A DNA stretch of 64,000 nucleotides from Acanthosepion esculentum (lineage: Eukaryota > Mollusca > Cephalopoda > Sepiida > Sepiidae), in NCBI GenBank assembly GCA_964036315.1, contig OZ038517.1, forward strand, positions 51,866,455-51,930,454, read 5' to 3'. A program made the translations under genes and the position numbers. The notes under the pieces were generated by a model, which did no database searches, was not told the origin of the DNA, and was given only the letters and a program-made list of their open reading frames with translations. This document shows positions 34,539 to 46,765 of this stretch, piece after piece (positions within the stretch are counted from its first letter, which is position 1; every line of letters starts with the position of its first letter).

Positions 34539-34540
34539 TC
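33791..34540. repeat. Compound GATA satellite
   Basis: (TAGA)n blocks are separated by GATTTGAACAGACTGAGATAG, GATTTGAATTGAATGAGGTAG and GATTTGAGCAGAGTAAGATAG, with (GA)n patches at about 34219-34240 and 34337-34356. Confidence 0.97.
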
Positions 34541-35425
34541 AGCTTTCCACTATTTACATAGTCCTCGTCACATGTTAATATTTAGACTATGTCGACATAG
34601 CTAGCTAAGGGGCGAGGCACTGGGCGGATTAGTTTCATAATTAACCCGCACCCTGCGTGAAAGTGCGTAACTTCGAACAGAAAAGACTGCATTTAAACTT
34701 TCCACCAGATTTGTATCCTAAAGTCCTTACCAATTACATCAGGTTGCCTCTCCTCAGGCGAAATTTTTGTTAAAAAAAGAGGAAAGAAGAGAAAGAAGAA
34801 AATACACCCAAGATAATAAAATAAAACTATAATAAAATAAAACAGAAATTTCGAATAATACTTGTTTCCGCAATTTTTTTGTTTCTTCAATTTTGTCTAT
34901 CTCTTTACAAATCCAACTATGTGAATTTAGTTTGGGTTTGACGATTAATTTTATTATACTTTCTCTCTTTATTAAAACGGGTAAAAAAAAAACGTTGCCT
35001 TGTTCTTTTGCTGTGACCAGCTTGTCTGGTTTATATAACTATTTTTACTCCCGTTGTGAATGTCTTTGTCAAAAAAAAAAAGGGTAGTCGCCCTGTAAAT
35101 TTGTTCCAGATTTCGTGTTTGTTTATTTCTTAGTTTGTCGTCTCCAACAAGCCATCAGGGGTCGCCATAAATCTCCCTCATCCGCGCCTTTGTTTTTGTT
35201 GTTGCTGCTCATCCTGACTAACATTTATGTTCTGGCAGTTAAGCCGTTACTTCATTCCTTCGCCTTCCATTTTCATTTTGCTCCCTTTTTGTTTTCGTCT
35301 TCCTCTCGCGGCATTTCTATGACGTCACTATTCATTTGTGGCCTTTTGTCTTTTTACTAGATTTATTACTCCCTTTCCATCGTTCATCTTCCTTTTTTAT
35401 TTCTGTTATCTATCTATCTATCTTT
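34541..35425. other. No recognisable gene
   Basis: Mixed sequence. Open stretches (for example 35115-35360, plus strand) are hydrophobic, low in complexity and match no domain I know. Confidence 0.45.
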
Positions 35426-35428
35426 CTA

Positions 35429-35509
<81 letters not shown>

Positions 35510-35510
35510 A
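35426..35510. repeat. (CT)n(TA)n microsatellite
   Basis: CT run followed by about 50 bp of TA, abutting the palindromic element. Confidence 0.95.
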
Positions 35511-35732
35511 ATTTATTCGAAAATTGTAGCATAAATGTTATAAAATCACTACAAAAATTGCCATTTTGTTTCAACACTTCTGGTGTTTTATCACGTGATG
35601 GTGTTGAATGTAGAATAAAGGGTTTATTCTACATTCAACACCATCACTTGAGAGGACACCAGAAGTGTTGAAACAAAATGGCTATTTTTGTAGTGATTTT
35701 ATAACATTTATGTTACAATTTTCGAATAAATG
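35511..35732. mobile_element. Palindromic MITE-like element
   Basis: Arms at 35511-35619 and 35623-35732 are inverted copies around a GGG centre. The ends read ATTTATTCGAAAATTG and its complement; the inner arms contain GTGTTGAATGTAGAATAAA and its complement. Differences are few (TTATCACGTG against TCCTCTCAAG near the middle of the arms). There is no coding capacity. A (TA)n tract lies directly to the left. Confidence 0.85.
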
Positions 35733-35821
35733 ATTATATTTGCTCTCCTCTCTACTGAGCACTCTTTTAAGAATAGTATTTATTGGAATTTTTTCGGTAT
35801 ACACCAATCCTATATTTGGGT

Positions 35822-36005
<184 letters not shown>

Positions 36006-36139
36006 GAAATTCATTTCTATGCTCTATAATAAATATATTGAGCTCCCTTTAGTGGGTCAGTTTTAATATTTTATATTAATAGGATTCACTTGGATTACTT
36101 ACCCACAGATTTTACCTGTGCGTGACTGATACGCACGCA

Positions 36140-36298
36140 CACACACACACAATATCAGTCTGTTCATATCTATCTGTCGATCTTCAGTCTGTTTATATCT
36201 ATATATCTATACATCTAAGAATATTCATTTCTTTCTTCTTGTCTATCTACCACTCAAATCTTTCTCTCTATATAATCGTGTATTCAACTCTGTTCATA

Positions 36299-36373
<75 letters not shown>

Positions 36374-36450
36374 CTATCTGTCTGTCTATTTGTCTATCTG
36401 TCTGTCTATCTATCTATCTATCTCAACGTGTTCATATCTATCTATCTATA
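36140..36450. repeat. Compound TATC satellite (inverse of GATA arrays)
   Basis: CAGTCTGTTCATATCTATC spacers, then (CT)n and (TATC)n. It is the complement of the spacer in the arrays at 21921 and 33791. It ends exactly at the mariner element. Confidence 0.93.
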
Positions 36451-37277
36451 GGGTGCGATGGGTAAATTGTCGCCATTTTATGTTTTTAATTTCGCGCATG
36501 CGCATTGTTTGTTTTTGATTTTGTCGACTGGACAGTATAGTAGGGTCAAATGGGCATCGCCTGTGAAAACAAAAGTGCACCATGACGCAATTCACTCCGC
36601 CAGAAATTTAGAAACGGCATGCTGTACTTCTTGGCATTCGCGCCGGAAGCTCCAATACGAACATTTCAGAGTATTTAGGTGTCAATCTATGGACAGTGCA
36701 GAGGATTCGGAAAGAGTTGGATGAGTCTAATGATGATTACGAAGTTACGGCAGCTCGGAAAACTCACTCTGATCGTTCTGTTAAGAAAAGAACTTACGAA
36801 ATTTGCTGGTGAGTGTCTCACACTCAACGCAAAGGCATACATCAAGGGCCTTGAGGAGGTAGTGCTGCCCTTGGGTCAAGAGGGTGGCTGCTGGTAGACC
36901 CTACTCTGGAAACAGGACACTGCATCATGCCGCGCAAACAGGAGAACAAGGTCTTGGCTGTCAGACAATTTCTGCGGCCGTATTACCCCTTATATTTGAC
37001 CACCTAGCTCCTCAGACTGGAACGCACTTGATTATTATGTTGAGGGCTTAGTTGAGCGAGAGACCAACAAAACTCTTCGTAACACCAAAGATAAACTGAA
37101 GGCAAGGCTTGTGGCAGCATTCATCAAGTTAAACAAGGAGACTGCCGAGAAGAGTTGCAGGAGATTTCGAAGTCGTCTGGAGGCCGTGGTTGAAGTCAAT
37201 GTCGATTTTCTTGAATAAATTTACTCTTTAGCAGTTCAAGATATTTTTTATGCAATTAAGATAGATACGAATAGACT

Positions 37278-37337
<60 letters not shown>

Positions 37338-37680
37338 CAGATTAGGGAAAACTAATTTATTTGCTATTAGTGATGTCTACTATTTTTTGATAAATAGAAA
37401 CAAAAATTCTTGCAACACCAAATATGAACTGTAGACAAGGATTATGGCAGCATTCATCAACTTAAACAAGGAGACTGCCGAGAAGAGTTGCAGGAGATTT
37501 CGAAGTCGTCTGGAGGCCGTGGGTTGAAGCCAATGGCGATTTTCTTGAATAAATTTACTCTTTAGCATTTCAAGATATTTTTTATGTAATTTTCGTAAAT
37601 ATATCTGTTAAAATGAGATGTTAGAATTATTTTTCATTTTCGCGACATTTAGACGACAATTTATCCATCGCACCCTGTAT
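36449..37680 (+). mobile_element. Internally deleted mariner-type element (DD37D/maT-like) with TIRs
   Basis: The left end, GGGTGCGATGGGTAAATTGTCG at 36451, and the right end, whose complement begins GGGTGCGATGGATAAATTGTCG at about 37675, are inverted repeats of about 22 bp flanked by TA. N-terminal coding at about 36677-36800 reads YLGVNLWTVQRIRKELDESN and KTHSDRSVKKRT, the HTH region. The middle with the first catalytic Asp is deleted. Reading resumes LTLNAKAYIKGLEEVVLP and then, in another frame, GLVERETNKTLRNTKDKL and ETAEKSCRRFRSRLEAVVEV to a stop near 37218. The last ~180 bp of coding are duplicated at 37395-37575 after a GATA tract at 37276-37338. Stops and frameshifts make it inactive. 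Confidence 0.82.
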
Positions 37681-37685
37681 ATCCA

Positions 37686-37694
37686 GTCTGTTCA

Positions 37695-37749
<55 letters not shown>

Positions 37750-38039
37750 TTATCTGTCTATCTATCTATCTATCTCAGTATGTTCAAATCTATGTATTTC
37801 AGCCTGTTGAAATCTATCTATCTATCTATCTATCTCAGTATGTTCAAATCTATGTATTTCAGCCTGTTGAAATCTATCTATCTATCTATCTCAGTATGTT
37901 CAAATCTATGTATTTCAGCCTGTTGAAATCTATCTATCTATCTATCTCAGTATGTTCAAATCTATGTATTTCAGCCTGTTGAAATCTATCTATCTATCTA
38001 TCTCAGTATGTTCAAATCTATGTATTTCAGCCTGTTGAA

Positions 38040-38087
<48 letters not shown>

Positions 38088-38247
38088 CAGTATGTTCAAA
38101 TCTATGTATTTCAGTCTGTTGAAATCTATCTATCTATCTATCTATCTATCTCAGTATGTTCAAATCTATGTATTTCAGCCTGTTGAAATCTATCTATCTA
38201 TCTATCTATCTCAGTATGTTCAAATCTATGTATTTCAGCCTGTTGAA

Positions 38248-38295
<48 letters not shown>

Positions 38296-38331
38296 CAGTA
38301 TGTTCAAACCTATGTATTTCAGCCTGTTGAA

Positions 38332-38367
<36 letters not shown>

Positions 38368-38639
38368 CAGTATGTTCAAATCTATGTATTTCTGCCTGTT
38401 GGAATCTATCTATCTATTTCCCTTTCGCTCTCTCATCTTACTTTTTTATTTTTTATTTCTTTTATCTTTTTTTATTTTCTTTTATCTTCATTTCTTTCTG
38501 TATTTCTATCTATCTTCAGTCTCCTCATATCTATCTATCTATCTATCTATCTCTGTCTCTTCATATCTATCGATCTATCTATCTATCTTAAGTCTCTTCA
38601 TATCTATCTATCTTCAGTCTGTTCGTTTCTATCTATCTA

Positions 38640-38670
<31 letters not shown>

Positions 38671-38680
38671 GTCTATTTCC
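37686..38680. repeat. Compound TATC satellite with ~60-bp higher-order unit
   Basis: From about 37772 to 38400, CTCAGTATGTTCAAATCTATGTATTTCAGCCTGTTGAAA alternates about ten times with (TATC)n blocks of variable length. After 38400 come simpler TATC, TGTC and pyrimidine runs. Confidence 0.95.
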
Positions 38681-39072
38681 TTTTCACTCTCTCGTCTTTC
38701 TTTTTCCTTTTTTTGTTTCTTTTTAGTTGTACTCTTCTTACGTTACTGTGTTTTTCTGTCAGACATTTCTGCGTTTTTTTCTCTTCTTTTCATATTATCG
38801 TTTTTTTTTATTTTTGTTTTTTTTGTTTTTGGTGGGGGGGTTGTTAACATTAACGACGAAAAGTACAAGAATAATTCAACTACTAGACAGGCTATATTAA
38901 CTCTTGTGCCATTCTTCTTGAGATTTTCCATTCTTAGCAGAGGGCGGAATGCTCAAGGCAAAGGGAAGGTAGGAAACTCGTATTTACGCTTATCTTCCAA
39001 AATGGGAGACCATGATTGCACGTCTGCCTGCTTAGGAAATCAACCTCCAAAATGCCCTGGTTTTTATCTGGG

Positions 39073-39112
<40 letters not shown>

Positions 39113-39382
39113 TCCTTTCTCTCTCTCCCATTGCACCGACACTTTCCCTCCCTCCCTTCCTCATTCCTTCTCCATCTCCCTCCCTCCCTCTATTCCTCCG
39201 TCGCTCTCTCTTTCTTTCTGAAAATGACGTAACATTTTTAGTCCTGAAAGAGGCGGCACATCCTCCAAGTGCTTCATATATACTAATCTTTGCCAAGTAC
39301 TGCAAAAATATAAATAGGGTTTAAATAAATTGTGTTGCGCCAATCTTTCAAAAGGGTAAAGTCTGTCTAAAAAATGAATACT

Positions 39383-39385
<3 letters not shown>
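38681..39385. other. Pyrimidine-rich stretch, no recognisable gene
   Basis: T-rich and (CT)n sequence (CT run at about 39078-39120). The short unique block at 38860-39065 has no domain I can identify. Confidence 0.45.

Positions 39386-39438
<53 letters not shown>
39386..39438. repeat. (TA)n microsatellite
   Basis: About 50 bp of TA. Confidence 0.95.
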
Positions 39439-39587
39439 GCATAATGAGAAGCCACGTATACTTTCTTGATATGTATATAATATGGATAAAACAACTGAAA
39501 AGTTGCAAATTAAAAGAAAAAAAATTGAATGTTTTTTGTGAAAGTATTTATTTATATGTTTATATATATATATATATATATTTGATA

Positions 39588-39614
39588 TTTCAGATAGCCT
39601 CGATCTTTCCTCAG
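39588..39614 (-). promoter_or_regulatory. Hammerhead-like hairpin in PLE 3' flank
   Basis: The minus strand reads CTGAGGA-A-AGAT-CGAGGCT-ATCT-GAAA, a CUGANGA box and a GAAA box around a 4-bp stem. It lies about 230 bp after the PLE stop and directly before (TA)n, where a PLE 3' end is expected. The extra A after CTGAGGA departs from a standard hammerhead. Confidence 0.5.
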
Positions 39615-39844
39615 AAATTAATTAAATAACTGTATTCGGAAGTTTGTTTACAAGTAGCGTCCGTCCCGAGACGCGGACGTCACGTGATGTGGAATGGTAC
39701 TGTGTTTGAATATTTCTAACGTAAATCTAACGATAATATTTTAGATGTTGTTTACAAGGTTTTTTAACTATATCTAAAGAAATTTTTTAACTATTGAAAT
39801 ATTTATACAGATTTAAAATACCCAAGTCTTTGTTTAACCCTAGT

Positions 39845-41116
39845 TTATATGTGTCTAATTTTAAAATCCAGTATTTCTCTTTTTTTTCTGCGTGTGTATG
39901 TGGATCTAAATTCGGAATCTATCAATAAACATTTACAGTTGTCTAATGAGTGTTTTGATTGATTAAAGTGTTCAGCTATGGGGGAATAAGGATTGTTTTG
40001 ACGTATGGTTAGTTTATGATTGTTGAAACGAAATCTAAAATTAATTCCAGATTCGCCAATATATCCACTATTAGGACATATTGTGCAGAATAAGTAGTAA
40101 ATTATATTATGGCTATCACAGGTGAGGCGAGGTGGATGTAATTTGATATTGGAGTTGGGTACAGAAAATACACTATCGGTTATTAAGTGTTTACAAACTA
40201 GACAACGAGTTTTATTACATCTGTAATTTCCTGATTGGTTTGTATTATTTAGATATTTGGTAGTGGTGAGGATAGCTGATAGGTTAGGTGTTTGTTCCTT
40301 TGCATTAATGGGTGGTTTAGCGAAAATGTCTTTGATCTTTTTGTTTAATTGGAGGTTCTTGTAACCATTTTTTAAATTGTGAATAAGTGTTTGGGAATAT
40401 TGATTGTGGTTAAAAACCATGGGAATCCGATTGTTGTTTTTACTTTACGATTTATATGGATAGTTTTATTTAGTGCTTTTTTTATTATATTTATTGGGTA
40501 TTTACATTTTAGGAATTGTTTTGTTAAGTTATTAATGTTGTGTAGAAAATCTAGATGGTCTGAGCATATGCGTTTGATTCTTAGAAATGAACTGTATACG
40601 ATAGATTCTTTTAATTTAAGAGGATGACAGCTGTTGAAGTGTAGGAATTTATGCTGGTCAGTGGGTTTGTTGTATAGACTGGTAGAAAGTGTATGTTTGT
40701 TTAATTTTATCATAACGTCTAAGAAAGGGACGGATGTGTATGAATGCTCCATGGTAAATTTAATTGTATCGTGGAAGTTGTTGCAGAAAGTAAAAAAGTT
40801 TTTTAATTTTTCTGATCCATGAGTCCATAATAAGAAAATGTCATCAATATATCTAAAATAATGTAATGGTTTAAATTCTGAGTTGTCTAGTATTTTCCTT
40901 TCTAGAATGTGCATAAAGATATTAGCATAGCTAGGTGCCATTTTCGTGCCCATTGCTGTGCCATTAATCTGTAAATAGTGTTTGTTGTTGAATTTAAAAT
41001 TATTATGTGTTAGAATGAAATTTATTAATTGACATATATCTGTAATATGGTTGTTGGGTAATTTTTTACTAAGGAACTCATGGCAAGCTGATACTCCTTC
41101 AGTATGTGGAATGTTC
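39845..41116 (-). pseudogene. Penelope-like retroelement: reverse transcriptase + GIY-YIG
   Basis: PLEs copy themselves by target-primed reverse transcription using an RT fused to a GIY-YIG nuclease. From 41115 the minus frame reads NIPHTEGVSACHEFL (just after RT motif A), QINGTAMGTKMAPSYANIFM (motif B) and YFRYIDDIFLLW (motif C). It continues through FLDVMIKLNKHTLSTSLYNK and a thumb region to about 40400. There a single frameshift moves reading to VFNHNQYSQTLIHNLKNGY. The nuclease follows: IIYYLFCTICPNSGYIGESG, the arginine helix FRFRFNNHK and AEHFNQSKH. It stops near 39845. The RT N-terminus is missing; its motif A region lies inverted on the plus strand at 41117-41167. One frameshift and a truncated 5' end suggest a fairly young, dead insertion. 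Confidence 0.9.
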
Positions 41117-41167
41117 CTAGTAACGATGGATGTTTCGTCTCTTTACACGAACATTCCACATACTGAA
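41117..41167 (+). pseudogene. Inverted PLE motif A segment
   Basis: The plus strand reads LVTMDVSSLYTNIPHTE, the RT motif A block that should precede the minus-strand PLE. Its last 19 bp (41149-41167) are the exact inverted copy of 41098-41116 at the start of that PLE, with 32 bp between the arms. This fits a 5' inversion made during insertion. Confidence 0.85.
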
Positions 41168-41348
41168 TATATATTATGTCACCAACCTTATCTAAACGAG
41201 GAATCCCTTTGAGTAGGCCTGTATCTTCTCCCCAACTGCCATCTAAATTAAATTCGAAACCCCTGATCCCGAGACATTGAACAGTTTTAATATCTGATAT
41301 TACAAGGATCCACCTGCATTATATACCAAACGGATCTATTACCTGTGT

Positions 41349-41453
41349 TACACACACACACACGCACACACACACACACACACACACATACATACACACA
41401 CGCACACACACACACACACACATACATACACACACACACGCACACACACACAC

Positions 41454-41506
<53 letters not shown>
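41349..41506. repeat. (CA)n(TA)n microsatellite
   Basis: About 140 bp of CA with TACATA interruptions, then TA. Confidence 0.97.
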
Positions 41507-41507
<1 letters not shown>

Positions 41508-41726
41508 TAAAGACATTTTTGATATGTTTAACGTTCTTTTTTTTATATAGATACAAGTATTTTAAGCAAATGCTCTGTTTTTATAATAAACAGTATTAAA
41601 TAACATTTACCGGCCTGAATGTTTATTATGAACAGAGCATTTACTTAAAATACTTGTATCTATAAAAAAAAAGAACGTTAAACATATCAAAAATGTCTTT
41701 AATAAATTGTCGGACTATGTCCAATT

Positions 41727-41728
<2 letters not shown>
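41507..41728. repeat. Palindromic pair of family A SINE ends
   Basis: Arms at about 41507-41590 and 41622-41704 are inverted copies: TTAAAGACATTTTTGATATGTTTAACGTTC...AAATGCTCTGTTTTTATAATAAACA and its complement. ACATTTACCGGCCTGAATG is in the middle. The right end, AATAAATTGTCGGACTATGTCC, matches 32645-32680. Confidence 0.85.
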
Positions 41729-41783
<55 letters not shown>

Positions 41784-41852
41784 CTAAATAAAAGCACCTT
41801 GTCAGTCGTTTTTAATGAAATGTGCTTGAAAGAAGGATTGCTGCCTAAATAC

Positions 41853-41905
<53 letters not shown>
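41729..41905. repeat. (TA)n tracts flanking a PLE-tail fragment
   Basis: TA at 41729-41782 and 41857-41905. Between them, AAATAAAAGCACCTTGTCAGTCGTTTTTAATGAAA is a short piece of the PLE tail seen at 4540-4590. Confidence 0.8.
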
Positions 41906-41908
<3 letters not shown>

Positions 41909-42859
41909 TGCTGTTCGATAAAAGTGACTCACCTGATTTTTTTTACTAAATGATCTCTTCTCCGATGAAACGAAAGTTGAGCTAAATTCAAAGGATAAGC
42001 GATCTGAAATCCGAAGAAAAAGCTTTGAAAGCTCTTTGAATTTAGCAGTAAGTACTGTCAAGCATCCGTTCAGTATAATCTTCTGGGGATGCTTTTCTTT
42101 TCATGGAACTGGTTTCTTAAAACCTATTGAAAAAGACCCTCAGGAGCGAGCAGTACAAGAGAATCTTTGAGTCTTGTCTGCTCCCTTCTGCTGAAAGGGT
42201 GCAAATCGACCCCACTAAGCTCATTTTTATGCAGGATAATGCTCCCTGTCACAAATCAAATTTGATGAAGGAATGCTTTGATGAGAAACAGGTGAGTGTT
42301 ATGACATGGCCGCCCCAATCTCCTGACCTCAACCCCATAGAAAACTTATGGAGCATTATAAAGTACAGGCTTTCGAGAAAGCAGTTGAGCAACAAAGAGG
42401 ATTTGATTGTGAATTTCATATTCGAATGGAATTCAATGCTTGGAGATGAGATTTGCCAGAACCTAATCAAGTCGATGCCAAAAAGGGTTGAAAAGGTTAT
42501 TGAAAATAAAGAAGGTCCCATAGATTATTAAATATTTCAGTCTATATTACCTATTATAAATAAATTATAGCTCTATTATTCTTTATTTAAAGCTGTTCGG
42601 TTATGTTTTTATTGATTACTAGTTGCAGGAAATGAGTGAGTCACTTTTTTTGCACAGAGATTTTCCCTAAATCTCATTTATATCCAAAATTATAATTATC
42701 AATAGAATACCTTGGGGTGAGTAAACTTTTTTACTAGGTGGTCAGGAAGGGGTCTTTATATTAGTAAGATTAAAAATTAGTTTGACCCCCCAAAACAATA
42801 GGCGAAAAAAATTTTAATTAAAAAAAAATCAGGTGAGTCACTTTTATTGAACAGCACTG
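41906..42859 (+). mobile_element. Tc1-like transposon with intact TIRs, N-terminus deleted
   Basis: The TIRs are about 38 bp: CACTGCTGTTCGATAAAAGTG...CTCACCTGATTTTTTT at 41906 and its inverse ending at 42859, differing at a few bases and flanked by TA on both sides. Coding starts almost at once with [15 protein letters not shown] (first catalytic Asp, 41955), then [11 protein letters not shown] and [16 protein letters not shown] frameshift near 42127 leads to LRSEQYKRIFESCLLPSAERV, KLIFMQDNAPCHKS (second Asp) and WPPQSPDLNPIENLW (third residue, Glu in the DD34E pattern), ending at 42531. The whole DNA-binding half is absent, so the copy is non-autonomous. The catalytic motifs look undamaged apart from the frameshift. 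Confidence 0.9.
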
Positions 42860-42877
42860 TACATACATACATATAAA

Positions 42878-43062
42878 GACATTTATATATAACATGTTTA
42901 ACGTTCTTTTTATAGATACAAGTATTTAAGCAAATGCTCTGTTTTATAATAAACAGTATTAAATAACATTTACCGGCCTGAATGTCCGAGAAATTTTCAT
43001 AGAAAATTTTCGTTCTCCGACAGGAATCGAACCTGTATCCTATACGGAACCATCATTTCGCG
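42878..43062 (-). repeat. tRNA-related SINE (family A), inverted copy
   Basis: On the minus strand: GGTTCCGTATAGGATACAGG, TTCGATTCCTGTCGGAGAACG (box B half), ATTTTCTATGAAAATTTCTCGG, CATTCAGGCCGGTAAATG, ACAGAGCATTTGCTTAAATAC, GAACGTTAAACATG. It matches 1985-2194 in plus orientation. Confidence 0.75.
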
Positions 43063-43069
43063 TAATGTG

Positions 43070-44308
<1,239 letters not shown>

Positions 44309-44310
44309 TT

Positions 44311-44366
<56 letters not shown>

Positions 44367-44390
44367 GATGACTGGAAGAAAAATACAACA

Positions 44391-44443
<53 letters not shown>

Positions 44444-45350
44444 GATGACTGGAAGAAAAATACAAGAAAGAAAGAAAGAAAGAAAGAAAATGACTAGAAG
44501 AAAATACATCAAAAATAGAAAGAAAGAAAGATATAGAGAAATAAAGAGAATTTAAATGATAAAAAAACAATTAGAAATAAATGAAGAAAGAATTTAAATG
44601 ATAAAAAAACAATTAAAAATAAATGAAGAAAGAATTTTAAATATCTAAATTAAATTAAAACGAAAAACAGAAAGATAATCGAAAAAGAAAGAAAATTGGA
44701 AAGAAATAATAATTAAAGTCAAAGAAGTAAAAAAAGAAAGTGTATATGTAAAGAAAGAAAGGGAATTAGAAAGAGAGAAAAAAGAATTAAAAAGAAAGAA
44801 AAAAGAAAGATAAAAAGCAAAGAAAGAAGTAAAAAAAGAAAGTTTATATGTACGGAAAGGAAGAAAGAGAATTAACAAGAAAGAAAGAAATAACAAGAGG
44901 GAGAATTAAAAAGAAATAAGAATTAGAAAGAAAGAAAAAGAAAGAACGAAAGAAAGAGAATTAAAAAAAGAAAGATAAAAAGTATAAAAGCAGCAACAAT
45001 GAAAGTGCATATCTCAAAAAGAAAGAAAGAAAAAAGAAAGAAAGAAAGAAAGAGAAGGAAAGAAAGAAAGAGATTTAAATAAGAAAGATAATTAAAAAGT
45101 ATAAAAGAACTAATGATGAAAGTTTATAGGAAAAGAAAGACAAAAGAAAGAATAAAGAATGAAAGAAAAAAAGAAAGAAAGAAAGACTGTAAGTACTAAT
45201 AAAAACCAATAAAAAGAGAATAAGAAGAATGAAAAATGAAAGAAAAGGTGTAGGAAAAGAAAGGAAGGAAGACATGAAAGAAGGAAGGCATGAAAGAAGG
45301 AAGGAAGGAAGACAGAAAGAATGAATGAAAAATATAGGAAAATAATGGAA
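44309..45350. repeat. (GAAA)n and A/G-rich array
   Basis: Pure GAAA blocks with ATGATGACTGGAAGAAAAATACAA spacers to about 44530, then degenerate GAAAGAA-rich DNA. Phe/Leu/Ser-rich open frames on the minus strand are by-products. Confidence 0.93.
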
Positions 45351-45639
45351 AGTCAGGTCTAAAATGTTTCAATGAACTGAAAAACAACGCAATGGAAAAA
45401 ATGAAAGAGACAGACGATAATATAACTGAATTGTAAAATAGGAAGGAAAAACGATTTCAGGATCTGTAATTTTGTTCCAAGTTTCTCCGTTCTCAGTAAT
45501 ATTTAAAACAACTTTTATATTTCCATGTCTCCTGCAGGAATTTGATCTTTGAACCCCGCCCAAGTATTAACTATAACAGAATATATTAAGTATTTCTTTA
45601 ATTCGGGCAATTTCATCACAAAACCAAATGTGTGGAAAC

Positions 45640-45980
45640 AAAAAATGGCACGATAGGAAAATTCCGTACGAATCAAAGAAAAGAGTTTTGAAACTTCTAT
45701 GTTATATATATTCCCTATATAGCAGAGAATGCTGGACATTTTCCCCACAGATGAAGATTAGCCTCGATGCGACGGAGATGTGGATCTACGGACCGATGAT
45801 GAGAATGCCATGTACAGGATATTTAGTAAATAAGGAATTTTTAAGGAAAATACAAAGTAAACGGTTACTTATACTAAAAGTAAGAAAAAAAGATTATTGA
45901 AATTTCTGAAAGAGGGCTTGACGAAATTATCACTCACAAGTTATATTGATGGCAGGAGTGACATCCAAACATTTTCGTCT
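45640..45980 (+). pseudogene. LINE reverse transcriptase C-terminal fragment
   Basis: The frame reads KIPYESKKRVLKLLCYIYSL, ECWTFSPQMKISLDATEMWI, MPCTGYLVNKEFLRKIQSKR and LLILKVRKKDY to a stop at 45900. A neighbouring frame goes on with LKFLKEGLTKLSLTSYIDGRSD. This order (kRvLk...E-WT...lea-EMW-yrRmlrI-WT...NeevLrki...LekR...G-idG-R) is that of the tail of LINE-type endonuclease/reverse transcriptase proteins common in molluscs and arthropods. The polymerase core is absent. Frameshift and truncation make it dead. The clade (CR1/RTE-like) is not resolvable from this piece. Confidence 0.75.
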
Positions 45981-46103
45981 AGCCAATTTCACTCGCAAGT
46001 TTTGGGTCGGTTCCTAGTACGGTTTTCAGGCACTGCCCAACGATGTTGCCCGCTGGAAACGATTGCCCATGCAATATTATCAAGAAGTCAGCTCCTTCAC
46101 AAA

Positions 46104-46175
46104 CTGACCGTGGTGAGATTCGAACACAAGTCCCATGCTCCGGATACTCACGTTCTAACCATTCGTCTACATTAT
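46104..46175 (-). repeat. tRNA-like SINE head or tRNA pseudogene
   Basis: The minus strand reads TAGACGAATGGTTAGAACG (box A-like) and TGTGTTCGAATCTCACCACGG (box B and acceptor 3' side). The 5' acceptor strand does not pair with CCACGG, so it is not a working tRNA gene. Confidence 0.6.
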
Positions 46176-46435
46176 AATTGATAATATTATACAGTTATGC
46201 TAGACGTTTAGTCTGCCGTGTCGACCCGAGCATAAGTCGACCAGATACGCCATCTTCTCCTAGAAGAGCCGGTAGTTTTTTTTTGGGGGGGGGTGTTCCT
46301 AAGCCATTTTGGACGAAAGGGAGATTTATATATCATTAAATACGATATCTTGAAATTAATTCAAGTCTCGCAATTGAAAACGCACTAAATAAACAGGAAG
46401 ATATCTAAAACAAGAAACCACTTAAAATATGCCTT

Positions 46436-46765
46436 TTTCATCATTTCACTTCAAGCAAGGCAATAATGCCACTAAAACGCAAGGGGAGGTACCGAGTGTT
46501 AGAGAATATAAGAAAAAAAAACATTATTAAGGAGAAGGAACAATAAAAGAACAGCAATTAAGAAGACAGCAGATAATGATTGAAATTGCATTTCAATTTT
46601 TGAAGATCAAAGTTGAGCGGAAAGCAAAGAAGCCGGCAGAGAGTTCCACAAGCGAGGAGTGCGACAGAAGAAACTGTTAGCATAGAACTTAAGTTACATC
46701 TAGCCATTTCAGTTGTAAAATGATGAGACCTAGCCGCCAATCTAGTACTGCGCTAGGAAAGTAAT
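46436..46765 (+). repeat. Dispersed repeat family C, best copy
   Basis: TTTCACTTCAAGCAAGGC, GCCACTAAAACGCAAGG, AAGACAGCAGATAATGATTG, AATTGCATTTCAATTTTTGAAG, AAGCCGGCAGAGAGTTCC and TAGCCGCCAATCTAGTACTG are in the same order as at 27500-27835. After it, TGTGGCACAAGGCC (46790-46803) is the complement of the GGCCTTGTGCCACA end of the hairpin-rich element at 23490. Confidence 0.75.

Noticed and set aside
34693..35360. Hydrophobic small proteins or signal peptides
   Set aside because: The readings come from T-rich DNA and have no conserved features; no promoter or splice context.
46104..46175. Functional tRNA gene
   Set aside because: The A and B boxes are recognisable, but the acceptor stem does not pair and the surrounding sequence is repeat-like.
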